33,450 bases of DNA from a virus (IMGVR_UViG_3300033064_002919:1-33450); one strand, 5' to 3'; positions 21,843 through 29,719 are shown, counted from the stretch's first letter. Notes: generated by a model from the letters alone, not told the origin. Translations and numbers: made by a program.

Positions 21843-22109
21843 ATGTCTAAGAACGATTCCATGCACTCCAGCATCAGCTTTCACGGCCCCGACGTGCAAG
21901 CCACCCTCGAGGCCAACCCAATGGTGTTCAAGGCTGTCTGGGACAACTGCGCGACGTTCGCAAATGCTTCGATCCGCGTAGATACGCACCCGTGCTACGA
22001 CGACAGCACGTTGGAATGGACGATGTGCATCGCCTCTCCAACCGGCCGCCGCACGCTCCTCGTCACCCAGCAGACGGCCACTGGCCCTGTCCGCTTCTCC
22101 AAACAATAA
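21843..22109 (+). CDS. Promoter-proximal protein, 88 aa, unknown; possibly leaderless
   Basis: ATG 21843 (MSKNDSMHSSISFHG) would be almost at the predicted transcript start. ATG 21861 (MHSSISFHGPDVQATLEANP, 82 aa) gives a leader of about 20 nt but only AAGAAC as ribosome site. The product has a mixed fold (MVFKAVWDNCATFANASIRV, TLEWTMCIASPTGRRTLLVT) and no recognised family. Being first after the only near-consensus promoter in the window, it is probably expressed strongly and early. Confidence 0.6.
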   Translation: MSKNDSMHSSISFHGPDVQATLEANPMVFKAVWDNCATFANASIRVDTHPCYDDSTLEWTMCIASPTGRRTLLVTQQTATGPVRFSKQ

Positions 22110-22123
22110 CCCCCGAGGTCCTC

Positions 22124-22399
22124 ATGTCTTTCAAAACCGACTCGTTCGGAGGCGGAGCTGACAGCTCTGCTGACTCCGTTCTTCCGACGACCGCCTATGC
22201 CTACGGACGGCCCAACGAAGCCAAGCCCCACAGCCCCCGTCTCCGAAAGACCCCGCCGCCGCAGCTGGACGTTTTCAGGCGCCCCGCCTACAGCTGCCCC
22301 GAACTCGGCCGCACCAGCAACCGGCCTGGCGCCTACGACGCCTACGACCTGCCGTCCATCTACGGCGGTGTGTGCAAACCTTACCGATTCGCAGAGTAG
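22124..22399 (+). CDS. Pro/Tyr-rich small protein, 91 aa
   Basis: ATG 22124 has GAGG about 7 nt upstream; the frame extends further 5' over the previous gene but is Arg/His-rich there and is not used. The protein begins MSFKTDSFGGGADSSADSVL and is rich in Pro, Tyr, Arg and Ala (AYGRPNEAKPHSPRLRKTPP), so largely disordered, with a C-terminal DLPSIYGGVCKPYRF. It could be a flexible binding protein. No family with known function is recognised. Confidence 0.55.
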   Translation: MSFKTDSFGGGADSSADSVLPTTAYAYGRPNEAKPHSPRLRKTPPPQLDVFRRPAYSCPELGRTSNRPGAYDAYDLPSIYGGVCKPYRFAE

Positions 22400-22408
22400 G
22401 AGTAAATC

Positions 22409-22840
22409 ATGGGCTACAGAACCGACGGCTTGTGGGTCATCAGCGGCCCCGTCAACGACATCATCGCTGCCTGGACAGCTTGCCGGCTCCAGATAACGCT
22501 GCCACAGGGAAGCGAATGGGACGAGTTCAGCGTCTACCGAGTCAAAGACACCGGCTACATCCGTTACGAGTTCGATAGCTACAAGTGGTACCGAGGCTTT
22601 CCAGAAGTTGATTTTTGTGAAAGTGTCTGGAGCGCCTTGTCAGTGTTTGCCGAAGACCAAGAAACAAACACCATCTCGGGCAAGCGCTTACACGTCGACG
22701 AAGACAACGCCACAGAAACAGACGAGTTTGGCGACGACCCGCCTGACATCTACACCTCCTGCACGATCGAAGACTCGGAACCCAGTTCAGGCGACCCGAT
22801 CAACCTGCCCACCACAACCCCAGCCACGGCCACAACATGA
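22409..22840 (+). CDS. Conserved phage protein, 143 aa
   Basis: GGAG lies 8 nt before ATG 22409. The start MGYRTDGLWVISGPVNDIIA, the central EFDSYKWYRGFPEVD and the later GKRLHVDEDNATETDEFGDD resemble a family of phage early proteins beginning 'MGYRSDV'. The C-terminal 40 residues are acidic then Thr/Pro-rich and probably disordered. No activity is known to me. The next gene starts within its stop codon (ATGA). Confidence 0.6.
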   Translation: MGYRTDGLWVISGPVNDIIAAWTACRLQITLPQGSEWDEFSVYRVKDTGYIRYEFDSYKWYRGFPEVDFCESVWSALSVFAEDQETNTISGKRLHVDEDNATETDEFGDDPPDIYTSCTIEDSEPSSGDPINLPTTTPATATT

Positions 22841-23031
22841 ACACTCGGCTCCTCAAACTGTTTCGCCGCCCCACGCCGCTGGAGATGGCAGCCAAAGAAC
22901 TTGCTGACGCCGAGCTGTCGCTGCTGCAGGCGCACAGCGGTGTGGAGTACGCGCAAAGCCTGGTCAATTACCGCACGGCACAGATAACCCGCCTCCGTAG
23001 CTTCGTTGCGGCGTCGGCAACTTCAATCTAA
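22837..23031 (+). CDS. Small helical protein, 64 aa
   Basis: ATG 22837 overlaps the preceding stop. After a basic start (MNTRLLKLFRRPTPLEMAAK) the rest is a helical hairpin, ELADAELSLLQAHSGVEYAQ then SLVNYRTAQITRLRSFVAA, with heptad-like spacing. Short proteins with 'FRRPTPLEMAA' starts are recalled from many phages, without a known function. Its coupling suggests a complex with the 143-aa protein. Confidence 0.6.
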   Translation: MNTRLLKLFRRPTPLEMAAKELADAELSLLQAHSGVEYAQSLVNYRTAQITRLRSFVAASATSI

Positions 23032-23036
23032 AAATC

Positions 23037-23399
23037 ATGAACATCAAAAAAATTGCTCTTTCTCGCGCGCTCAACATGCTCAAAGGAGCCGACTGCACCT
23101 TCAAGATCATCGAGCCTGATGGCACCGAGCACGGCACGCTGATCCTGGCCACACCCGCTGCAGACCGCAAGCGCGCACCCAACAAGCTGCCTCACGGCAC
23201 GCTGCTGAACCACGCCAAGCCTTACCTCAAAGACGTGATGCCTGGGACCGCCATCGTGGTGCCCTTCGGCGAGTTTGAAGGCGACAGCAAGGAGTCGCTG
23301 CGCGGCACCATCTGCGCCCACCTCAGCAAAGCCTGGGGACACGGCAGCTACATCACGCACACCAACAGCGCAGGCATCGAAATACTTCGAATGGACTGA
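23037..23399 (+). CDS. Small protein, 120 aa, unknown
   Basis: The ATG at 23037 follows the previous TAA by 5 nt without a clear ribosome site, so re-initiation is likely. The N-terminus is helical and basic (IKKIALSRALNMLKGADCTF), followed by strands (FKIIEPDGTEHGTLILAT) and a motif AIVVPFGEFEGDSKESLRGT. The last part (HLSKAWGHGSYITHTNSAGI, then EILRMD) looks globular. I recall similar small proteins in phage replication regions, but cannot name a function. Confidence 0.6.
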   Translation: MNIKKIALSRALNMLKGADCTFKIIEPDGTEHGTLILATPAADRKRAPNKLPHGTLLNHAKPYLKDVMPGTAIVVPFGEFEGDSKESLRGTICAHLSKAWGHGSYITHTNSAGIEILRMD

Positions 23400-23401
23400 C
23401 C

Positions 23402-23611
23402 ATGGACGACGACGACGCCGAAAAGCCCGCGCCCGCTCAAGTCACCTTTAGCGGAGAAACTTTTTATTCGGTGCCGAGAACCACAAAAGCCGACTGCACC
23501 AAATGCGATTTTCATCCCGCGTCTCACGACGATCACTGCAACGCCACGTCCTGCGCCAACGTCATTTTCCTCAACCTCCACAACTTCTTACTTCACAAGC
23601 TCACATCATGA
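23402..23611 (+). CDS. Small four-cysteine protein, 69 aa
   Basis: After an acidic start (MDDDDAEKPAPAQ) the sequence has C32-x2-C35 in DCTKCDF, then HDDHCNATSC with C46 and C51, a spacing that could hold a zinc ion. Similar phage early proteins share a C-x2-C ... C-x4-C layout. Two His residues nearby (HPASHDDH) are alternatives. The stop overlaps the MoxR gene start (ATGA), so it is cotranslated with it and may be a partner; this is inference. Confidence 0.55.
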   Translation: MDDDDAEKPAPAQVTFSGETFYSVPRTTKADCTKCDFHPASHDDHCNATSCANVIFLNLHNFLLHKLTS

Positions 23612-24594
23612 AACCATCCGCCATTCGCACCGCCCTTGCCGAACTCATCGCTCTGCAGCGCCCTGCTTTCCTTTGGGGCCCACCCGGCGTCGGCAAATCT
23701 GACGTCGTTCGCCAGACTTCCAAAGACCTCAAACTCGAGCTGCGCGACGTGCGCCTGGCGCTGCTCGACCCAATCGACCTCAAAGGCTTCCCTGTAGTCG
23801 ATGCTCTTAAAAAGAAAATGTCGTGGCTCGCAGCCGACTTTCTGCCTACCAAGGGCAAAGGCATCCTGTTTCTTGATGAGCTGAACGCTGCTGTCCCATC
23901 CGTGCAGGCAGCTGCCTACCAGCTGATCCTCGACCGCGCCATTGGCGACTACAAACTGCCCGACGGCTGGTACGTCATGGGCGCCGGCAACCGCGCCAGC
24001 GACCGCGCTGTTGTCAACGAGATGCCCTCGGCCCTCAAAAGCCGCTTCGTCCACTTAGATTACGACGTCGACGTCGACGACTGGAACCAGTGGGCCATGG
24101 CCAACAGCATCCACACCGACGTGCGCGCCTTCATCCGCTTCCGCCCCAACCTGCTGCACAGCCACGACGCTGCCAGCAACCCGCGCAGCTTTCCCTGCCC
24201 GCGCACCTGGAAGTTCGTCAACGACATCTACAAATCAAGCTTGCCGCAAGACATGGAGTTCGAGATCATCAAGGGCACGGTCGGCGAAGGCGCCAGCGCT
24301 GAGTTCTCTGGCTTCGTGCGCCTGATCAAAGACTTGCCCACCGTCGACGAAGTGCTGCTCAGCCCAACCGACGCGCGCCTGCCCTCCAGCCCGGCTGCCA
24401 TGTACGCGCTGGTCACTGCGCTGGACGCCAAAACCACCACGGCCAACATAGCCCGCGTCATGGACTACATCGGCCGCATGTCCACCGAGTTCCAGACCCT
24501 GTTCATGCGCAGCGCCGTGCGCCGTGACGTCAAGCTGTCCGGCACCAAGACTTTCATGGACTGGGGCATCAAGAACAGCGCGGTGCTGGTATGA
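23608..24594 (+). CDS. MoxR-family AAA+ ATPase
   Basis: ATG 23608 sits in an ATGA overlap; a frame further upstream is rejected because it overlaps the cysteine gene. The 328-residue protein has Walker A GPPGVGKS (24-31), Walker B ILFLDEL (86-92), sensor-like MGAGN and an Arg in ALKSRFVHLD. This is the AAA_5/MoxR pattern. MoxR ATPases act with von Willebrand A proteins as chaperones that insert metals or remodel complexes, as in RavA-ViaA and CobS-CobT. A vWA gene lies 2.5 kb downstream with a helical protein between them, so the three probably work together. The target in phage infection is unknown. Confidence 0.85.
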   Translation: MKPSAIRTALAELIALQRPAFLWGPPGVGKSDVVRQTSKDLKLELRDVRLALLDPIDLKGFPVVDALKKKMSWLAADFLPTKGKGILFLDELNAAVPSVQAAAYQLILDRAIGDYKLPDGWYVMGAGNRASDRAVVNEMPSALKSRFVHLDYDVDVDDWNQWAMANSIHTDVRAFIRFRPNLLHSHDAASNPRSFPCPRTWKFVNDIYKSSLPQDMEFEIIKGTVGEGASAEFSGFVRLIKDLPTVDEVLLSPTDARLPSSPAAMYALVTALDAKTTTANIARVMDYIGRMSTEFQTLFMRSAVRRDVKLSGTKTFMDWGIKNSAVLV

Positions 24595-24896
24595 AGCTCA
24601 TCCTTCAAAACGGCTACCCGTACCCCTGCCCTGCCGAGGGTACGCCTGACGACTACGACGCACGCGACTACGAACTCATCCTCGACGATGTTTGCCACTT
24701 TGAGTGGAAGCACACCGTGACGGTTGAGTTCAAGTCACACGACGCTGCCCACGCAGCGCGTGAACTCACCAGCTGGCGCTGGTGGGACAACGATGGGCTG
24801 ATCCTCGAAGCTGCCATCGACGAGCAAGACGGCTACGCCCATCCCGCCATCTGCACTAAAGACATGGCCTATTGCGGATTCATACTTAAGGAGTAG
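24591..24896 (+). CDS. Small protein after MoxR, 101 aa
   Basis: ATG 24591 overlaps the MoxR stop. The protein starts MKLILQNGYPYPCPAEGTPD and has two Trp-rich segments (VCHFEWKHTVTVEFKSHDAA, LTSWRWWDNDGLILEAAIDE), suggesting a compact alpha/beta fold. No family is recognised. It is acidic. It lies inside the MoxR-vWA module and may be accessory to it or simply an inserted orphan gene. Confidence 0.55.
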   Translation: MKLILQNGYPYPCPAEGTPDDYDARDYELILDDVCHFEWKHTVTVEFKSHDAAHAARELTSWRWWDNDGLILEAAIDEQDGYAHPAICTKDMAYCGFILKE

Positions 24897-24900
24897 ACCC

Positions 24901-25068
24901 ATGACATCAACACAGTCCCGTCCCCGGCTTGTAGTTCTAACTGCGACCACCGCTGCCGTCTATGAAGGCAGGCAGCTCATGGCCTTCAGCAAAGAACCCT
25001 GGGACTACACCGCCCACGAAGTTGAAGAGATGCGCGTGGCCGACTACAGCCAAGAAAAAGCATCGTGA
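24901..25068 (+). CDS. Small protein, 55 aa
   Basis: AAGGAG lies 7 nt before ATG 24901 and overlaps the previous stop. The product reads MTSTQSRPRLVVLTATTAAV, then YEGRQLMAFSKEPWDYTAHE and an acidic helix. Its stop overlaps the next ATG (TGATG). It is short, but the strong ribosome site and coupled ends support translation. Function unknown. Confidence 0.55.
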   Translation: MTSTQSRPRLVVLTATTAAVYEGRQLMAFSKEPWDYTAHEVEEMRVADYSQEKAS

Positions 25069-25271
25069 TGCGCAATCAACCAGATTCGTTTTTTAGCCAC
25101 GAAGCGCTCGACCGCACAGCAATGGTCGCCAATATCCTTGACGCCCACTTGCTCGATCACCCGTGGCTTCTGCAACCTGAGAACGCCGACGTGCTCAAGC
25201 TGATCGAAGACGCTGGAGACAAGCTGCAGACAGCCTACCAACTCATCGGCAACAGAACCATAGGAGTTTGA
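25068..25271 (+). CDS. Small helical protein, 67 aa
   Basis: ATG 25068 lies in a TGATG junction; the adjacent in-frame GTG at 25065 is an alternative. The protein reads MRNQPDSFFSHEALDRTAMV, then helices (ANILDAHLLDHPWLLQPENA, VLKLIEDAGDKLQTAYQLIG). No motif of known function. It precedes the helical partner gene of the MoxR-vWA module. Confidence 0.5.
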   Translation: MRNQPDSFFSHEALDRTAMVANILDAHLLDHPWLLQPENADVLKLIEDAGDKLQTAYQLIGNRTIGV

Positions 25272-25273
25272 TC

Positions 25274-26095
25274 ATGATCCAGTCCCGCGCGATGCTCGCC
25301 CAGCTGTCCATCTCCCAGTGGACCGCCCGCAAACAAGACAAAAAAGTCTCAGCTGAAGTCGAGGCCCAGCACGGCGCGCACGACGCCGGCAAGTACAACA
25401 AGCTGCTCGTCAACAAAGCCCTGCTCGACCCGATCAGCAAAGTCGCCTCCAAAGTGCGCGACTACCACTACGGCGTCACGCTGCCATGGAGCGACGCCGG
25501 TGCGCTGCTGCCCAGCACGCTGTTCATTGACTACACCGCCAAGATGCGCGCCTACAAGGCCGAGTTCCAGGCCGCCGTCAACACCATGGTCAGCCAGTAC
25601 CCGGCCGAAGTCCAGGCTGCCCGTGTGCGCCTGGGCACCATGTACAACCCGGCCGACTACCCGATGGACTGGGAGCTCAAAGACCGCTTCAACATCGCCC
25701 TGGAGTTCACGCCCGTGCCCGACGCACACGACTTTCGCGTCGACGTCTCCAACGAGGCGCAAGACGAACTGCGCGAGTCGGTCAAGCAGTCAGTAGCTGA
25801 CCGCCAGGCCGACGCTGTCAAAGCCACGTTCGCCCGCGTCCGTGATGTGGTGTCGAAGATCGCAGAAAGATTGTCCATTGAAGACGCCATCTTCAAAGAC
25901 ACGCTGGTCTACAACGCCCGCGACCTGTGCCTCGTACTCAAGGCCCTGAACATCACCGACGACCCGGCGCTCGACGCGGTACATGCTGAGATCACCCAGC
26001 ACCTGCTCAAGCACCCCGACGCCATCCGGCGCAACCCCGGGCTGCGGCGCGACGTGGCTGCCAAGGCTGCGGAAATTCTCAAGACGCTGCCGTGA
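25274..26095 (+). CDS. Helical protein of the MoxR-vWA module (DUF3150-like), 273 aa
   Basis: AGGAG is 7-8 nt before ATG 25274; an in-frame TTG two codons earlier is rejected. The sequence MIQSRAMLAQLSISQWTARK, then HGAHDAGKYNKLLVNKALLD, YHYGVTLPWSDAGALLPSTL and a helical C-terminus resembles a protein repeatedly found with MoxR and vWA genes in phages. I recall it as DUF3150-like but cannot verify. It is mostly helical with charged surfaces. By analogy with CobST- and RavA-type systems it could be the adaptor or substrate of the ATPase. No catalytic motif is seen. Confidence 0.65.
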   Translation: MIQSRAMLAQLSISQWTARKQDKKVSAEVEAQHGAHDAGKYNKLLVNKALLDPISKVASKVRDYHYGVTLPWSDAGALLPSTLFIDYTAKMRAYKAEFQAAVNTMVSQYPAEVQAARVRLGTMYNPADYPMDWELKDRFNIALEFTPVPDAHDFRVDVSNEAQDELRESVKQSVADRQADAVKATFARVRDVVSKIAERLSIEDAIFKDTLVYNARDLCLVLKALNITDDPALDAVHAEITQHLLKHPDAIRRNPGLRRDVAAKAAEILKTLP

Positions 26096-26319
26096 CCCTG
26101 CCGGATGAGACCTGGGCCGAGCACCGCAACGTCGTACAGGCGTTGATGACGCTCTCCCAGGAACACAGCATCTGGTACAGCAACTACAGCACTTTTTGCA
26201 ACATGACCGACGACAACCGCTACCGCTGGTGGGAGCGCGCCAAAAAACAAGCCGCGCTCGGCGCTCCCGCCATGCAGACCCTGCTCTCCAAAGTCATTGA
26301 ATTAAGGCTGACACAGTAA
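26092..26319 (+). CDS. Small protein, 75 aa, GTG start
   Basis: GTG 26092 overlaps the stop of the 273-aa gene as GTGA. The product begins MTLPDETWAEHRNVVQALMT and is helical with many aromatic residues (WYSNYSTFCNMTDDNRYRWW). The last 20 residues (PAMQTLLSKVIELRLTQ) form a helix. The next gene starts in its stop (TAATG). Function unknown. Confidence 0.55.
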   Translation: MTLPDETWAEHRNVVQALMTLSQEHSIWYSNYSTFCNMTDDNRYRWWERAKKQAALGAPAMQTLLSKVIELRLTQ

Positions 26320-27056
26320 TGTTTTCGATTTCTACTTACAACATCACGCCAATACATTCTCTGGCGCAGGCAGTCATAGCCTGGGACAAAACCCCTGTCT
26401 GGCGCAACCAGCACGCGTCAATGAAACCTCTCGACACCGTGCGCATGCCGCACAAATGCCTCGTCAAGCTGTCTCTTGACCAAGGCTACGACTGCTCGCT
26501 CTACAACACAACCATGGTGCGCTACTGCATGGACGGCAGTGTCGAGCTGAACTGCCACGACACAACTTCATCCGCACAGTTTGTCTGGCGCGTCGCCCCC
26601 AACGGCTGCACGCCTACCAGCCATAAAGGGCGGATGTACTGGCGCGTCCGCACCGACGACGGCGACCGTTACTACCGCTGCGGCGTCGAACGCCTGCGCC
26701 TGCAGCCGACTGCCGCTGGCAACTGGCTACTCACCAATAAAGCCGACCAGCCCACCGAATGGGTGCTGGACCGCAAGCTCGCTGCCCAGGCCCGAAAACT
26801 GGTGAAGCCCTACTCCCAGTGGTACGCCGTCAGCCAGCGCATGGGCGCAGGAGCGACGCAGCGTTTATTCCACTACGGCCGGGATTACCGGATACCGACG
26901 ATTCGCCAGCTGCTGGAAGACCACGACAACCCAGCTACTTTTCTTGCCGTCGCACCAGAAATCGGCGCACCTATCAACGCCCGCAACTCCGCTTACCTCC
27001 ACCTCGGCGCACGCACTCAGCAACCCGCGCCGTTCGATCGTTTACCAAGGACTTAA
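26319..27056 (+). CDS. Phage protein, 245 aa, unknown
   Basis: ATG 26319 overlaps TAA of the preceding gene. The protein has a beta-rich first half with repeated 'V-x-W-R' and Tyr-rich strands (FVWRVAPNGC, GRMYWRVRTDDGDRYYRCGV, ERLRLQP) and an alpha-helical second half (KLAAQARKLVKPYSQWYAVS). No nuclease or binding motif is certain. It lies between the helical partner and the vWA protein, so it could be a substrate or regulator of the module. It ends 2 nt before the vWA start. Confidence 0.6.
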   Translation: MFSISTYNITPIHSLAQAVIAWDKTPVWRNQHASMKPLDTVRMPHKCLVKLSLDQGYDCSLYNTTMVRYCMDGSVELNCHDTTSSAQFVWRVAPNGCTPTSHKGRMYWRVRTDDGDRYYRCGVERLRLQPTAAGNWLLTNKADQPTEWVLDRKLAAQARKLVKPYSQWYAVSQRMGAGATQRLFHYGRDYRIPTIRQLLEDHDNPATFLAVAPEIGAPINARNSAYLHLGARTQQPAPFDRLPRT

Positions 27057-27058
27057 TC

Positions 27059-28177
27059 ATGAACCAAGAAGTCGCCCAACAACTCACCCGCGCCCGCACC
27101 CACCTGCTGCTGGACTTTCCGTTCTTCGGCGAGCTGGCTCTGCGCCTGCGCCTAGTCGAGCGCCCTGACGTTCCCACGCTGGCTGTCGACGGTCGCCACA
27201 TCTTCTACAACCCGGACTTTGTCGCCGGCCTGTCGCCCTCGCTGACCAAGTCGGCCATGGGCCACGAGGTGCTGCACCCCATCCTCGACCACATCGGCCG
27301 CCGCGGTGGACGCGACCCGCGCAAGTGGAACCAGGCTGGTGACTACGTCATCAACGCCATGCTCAAAGACTCCGGCTTTGAGATTGGCCCCAACTGGCTG
27401 TATGACACGGCCTACGCCGGCATGACCACTGACCAGATTTACGCGCTGCTGCCCAACGACGACGGCAGCGGACGTCAGCCAGGCGGCCCTGGTGGCCACG
27501 GCGGCCAGGACGATCCGCTTGACAACTGCATGGACGGCGATCCTGACACCACCGACATCGACGCCACCGACTGGAAAATCGCCACCATCCAGGCCGCCAA
27601 CGCCGCCAAGGCCATGGGCAAATTACCAGCCAGCCTGGCGCGCTTCGTCGAGGAACTGACCACGCCCAAAGTCAACTGGCGCGAACGCCTGCGCCGCTTC
27701 GTCACCGAACGCAGCCGCAACGACTACAGCTGGATGCGCCCCAACCGCCGCTTCATCAGCCAGGGCATGTACCTGCCCAGCCTGTACAGCGAGTCCATGG
27801 GCGAAATCGTCGTGGCCATCGACACGTCCGGCTCGATCGGCCAGGAGATGCTCGACGCTTTCGGCAGCGAGATCAAGGCCATCGTGCAGAGCGCCCGGCC
27901 GTCCAAGACCACCGTGATTTACTGCGACGCCGAGGTCAACCACGTCGACACGTTCGCGCCCACCGACGACCTGAAGTTCGCCATGCACGGCGGCGGCGGC
28001 ACCGACTTCCGCCCACCGTTCCAGTACGTGAGCGAGCACGCCATCCGCCCGGTGTGCTTTGTCTACCTGACCGACATGTACGGCAGCTTTCCGACTGACC
28101 CCGGCTACCCGGTCATGTGGTGCGCCACCACGGAGGTTGTCGGGCCGTTCGGCGAGACGATTTCCATCCAAGTTTAA
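27059..28177 (+). CDS. vWA domain / putative metallopeptidase protein (DUF2201-like)
   Basis: AAGGA lies 7 nt before ATG 27059. The N-terminal part has GHEVLHPILDHIG with a complete HExxH zinc motif (H69, E70, H73), followed by RDPRKWNQAGDYVINAML, as in DUF2201-type proteins. An Asp/Gly-rich linker (about 140-165) leads to a C-terminal vWA-like domain with the MIDAS motif DTSGS (255-259). vWA proteins pair with MoxR ATPases, using the metal site to hold partners. Here both the putative zinc and MIDAS residues look intact, so peptidase activity is possible but unproven in this family. It closes the MoxR module. Confidence 0.82.
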   Translation: MNQEVAQQLTRARTHLLLDFPFFGELALRLRLVERPDVPTLAVDGRHIFYNPDFVAGLSPSLTKSAMGHEVLHPILDHIGRRGGRDPRKWNQAGDYVINAMLKDSGFEIGPNWLYDTAYAGMTTDQIYALLPNDDGSGRQPGGPGGHGGQDDPLDNCMDGDPDTTDIDATDWKIATIQAANAAKAMGKLPASLARFVEELTTPKVNWRERLRRFVTERSRNDYSWMRPNRRFISQGMYLPSLYSESMGEIVVAIDTSGSIGQEMLDAFGSEIKAIVQSARPSKTTVIYCDAEVNHVDTFAPTDDLKFAMHGGGGTDFRPPFQYVSEHAIRPVCFVYLTDMYGSFPTDPGYPVMWCATTEVVGPFGETISIQV

Positions 28178-28187
28178 GGAGCACTTG

Positions 28188-28655
28188 ATGCAATACACCA
28201 GCGAACGCAAAGACGCCATCGTCGACCGTCTCGAAACCCTTGGCGTCAAAAAATGCCTGGTTCAGTACAGCGGCGGCGGCGACAGCGGCGCAATTAATGA
28301 AATTTCTGCGTTTTTAACCCACGCGTTCAAAGATCCGCAAGACGTAGACGAGCTAGTCCGAAGCCTGGAAACTGACGAAAACGAAATTGTCATCAATGTG
28401 CGCGACCGCCTGCTGGGCGAGAAAACCAGCGCCTTTAGCGAACAGATCGAACAGTTGGCCTACGACGCGCTTGACCATGTCGATGCCGCCGACTGGGTCA
28501 ACAACGAAGGCGGCAGAGGCACGCTCATCATCGACGTAGAAAGCGGCATCATTGAAATCGAACACGAGATGTACGGCGAGACAGTGTATGAGGGGGACGA
28601 CGACGAAGACGGAACTCAAGGCGAATCCGATCATGCAGCTTACACACTGACCTGA
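28188..28655 (+). CDS. DUF6878-like acidic phage protein, 155 aa
   Basis: AAGGAG is 6 nt before ATG 28188. The motif CLVQYSGGGDSGAI near residue 25-40 is the hallmark I associate with DUF6878, a family of phage and plasmid proteins of unknown function. The centre is helical (EQIEQLAYDALDHVDAADWV) and a strand-rich segment (RGTLIIDVESGIIEIEHEMY) leads to a strongly acidic tail (EGDDDEDGTQGESD). It begins 10 nt after the vWA gene. The acidic tail could mimic nucleic acid; this is only a suggestion. Confidence 0.65.
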   Translation: MQYTSERKDAIVDRLETLGVKKCLVQYSGGGDSGAINEISAFLTHAFKDPQDVDELVRSLETDENEIVINVRDRLLGEKTSAFSEQIEQLAYDALDHVDAADWVNNEGGRGTLIIDVESGIIEIEHEMYGETVYEGDDDEDGTQGESDHAAYTLT

Positions 28656-28657
28656 CC

Positions 28658-29017
28658 ATGACACACCCTGTCTACCACTCAGCTACCTGCGTCAAACGCT
28701 GGGGCGGCAAGCCTGAAGACTACCAGCCTATCCACGACTGGCTGGACGCTACTAAAGAAACCTTTGCCGATTTTCGGCACCGCGCGCTGCGCCACCACAG
28801 CCAAGGCTGCTTTGAAGCCGAGCGCATCTTCGGCCACAGCATCACCAACAGCGACGGGCGCATGGTGCCGGTGCGTTACATCGCAGAGCAACACATCCAG
28901 GAAGACTGCGGCGGGCGCATCCCCACCGTGTCTGACTGGTTCCGCAACATCAAAGCCGAGAGCTGGATGAGCCGTGGCTATGACGTACCGATTTCCGACA
29001 ACGAACTCAACCCATGA
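28658..29017 (+). CDS. DUF6915-like phage protein, 119 aa
   Basis: The sequence closely follows the family pattern: YHSATCVKRWGGKPEDYQPI at the start, FADFRHRALRHHSQGCFEAE, then FGHSITNSDGRMVPVRYIAE and a DW near the end. Several His residues (RHHSQ, EQHI) are conserved in the family and may bind metal. Function unknown. It starts 2 nt after the DUF6878-like stop and overlaps the next gene by ATGA. The two families often occur together in phage accessory regions, to my recollection. Confidence 0.75.
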   Translation: MTHPVYHSATCVKRWGGKPEDYQPIHDWLDATKETFADFRHRALRHHSQGCFEAERIFGHSITNSDGRMVPVRYIAEQHIQEDCGGRIPTVSDWFRNIKAESWMSRGYDVPISDNELNP

Positions 29018-29238
29018 CCAACGAAGAAATCATTGCCCGACTTGACGGTATTGACCTGGCTCCGGCCATTGCGCAGTCAATCACTAAAACGTGGGGCAAA
29101 AAATGCCCCGACTACGAGCCTTGCTGCGCGGTGTGCGCCGCCTGGCATTTGTTCGAAAAGACCGGCGAACGCCCGACCTTCAAAGAAGTCTGTCGCGAGA
29201 CAGAGTCTCATCAACCCCAACCCAAGGAAACATCATGA
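29014..29238 (+). CDS. Small Cys-rich protein, 74 aa
   Basis: ATG 29014 overlaps the preceding stop. The protein is helical first (MTNEEIIARLDGIDLAPAIA), then has CPDYEPCCAVCAAWHLFEKT, a cluster of four Cys and a His that could bind a metal. The tail is polar. It overlaps the next gene at ATGA. No family recognised. Confidence 0.55.
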   Translation: MTNEEIIARLDGIDLAPAIAQSITKTWGKKCPDYEPCCAVCAAWHLFEKTGERPTFKEVCRETESHQPQPKETS

Positions 29239-29486
29239 ACGAACTTATCAATGCCATCGAAGCTGCTGTGCGCAAAATCATCCAAGAAGAAATTGGCAAA
29301 GCCATCAGCGACCAGCTGAGCGAAGGCAACTTCGACAGCGTCGTCCGAAGCGCCATTGACAACAACCTGTACGTCATCAGCTCAATTGAACAGATTATTG
29401 AAAAGAACATGGAAGACCATGACTTTCACGACCAAATCATCACCGCTGTTAAAGACCTCACCTATGAGGTCACGGTAAGCCGGTAG
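29235..29486 (+). CDS. Small helical protein, 83 aa
   Basis: ATG 29235 overlaps the preceding stop; a longer in-frame form runs over that gene in another frame and is rejected. The product is acidic and largely helical, MNELINAIEAAVRKIIQEEI then ISDQLSEGNFDSVVRSAIDN, with amphipathic spacing that would suit oligomer formation. Function unknown. Confidence 0.55.
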   Translation: MNELINAIEAAVRKIIQEEIGKAISDQLSEGNFDSVVRSAIDNNLYVISSIEQIIEKNMEDHDFHDQIITAVKDLTYEVTVSR

Positions 29487-29488
29487 GT

Positions 29489-29719
29489 ATGTCTGACGAC
29501 ATCAAAATCAAAGCCTGGACGTACCACCCTCTGTATTTCACTGTTCTCTACCAAAAAACAGTTGTTAGTTGCATTGATTTTCGACCTATCGGCATCCCCC
29601 ATTACTTTCACAATTACGACAATTTCAACAGTCTCTCCAGAGACGCTCAGTACGCAGTTCGCTGCGCTGCTGACAAATTCATGACTGCCCACAACGTCTT
29701 TATCAGGCTGACCACATGA
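29489..29719 (+). CDS. Small aromatic-rich protein, 76 aa
   Basis: ATG 29489 has GGTAGGT immediately upstream. The product (MSDDIKIKAWTYHPLYFTVL, then SCIDFRPIGIPHYFHNYDNF) is rich in Tyr, Phe and His. Codon use looks slightly more AT-rich than its neighbours, which hints at a later arrival, by eye only. It overlaps the next gene at ATGA. Unknown function. Confidence 0.5.
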   Translation: MSDDIKIKAWTYHPLYFTVLYQKTVVSCIDFRPIGIPHYFHNYDNFNSLSRDAQYAVRCAADKFMTAHNVFIRLTT

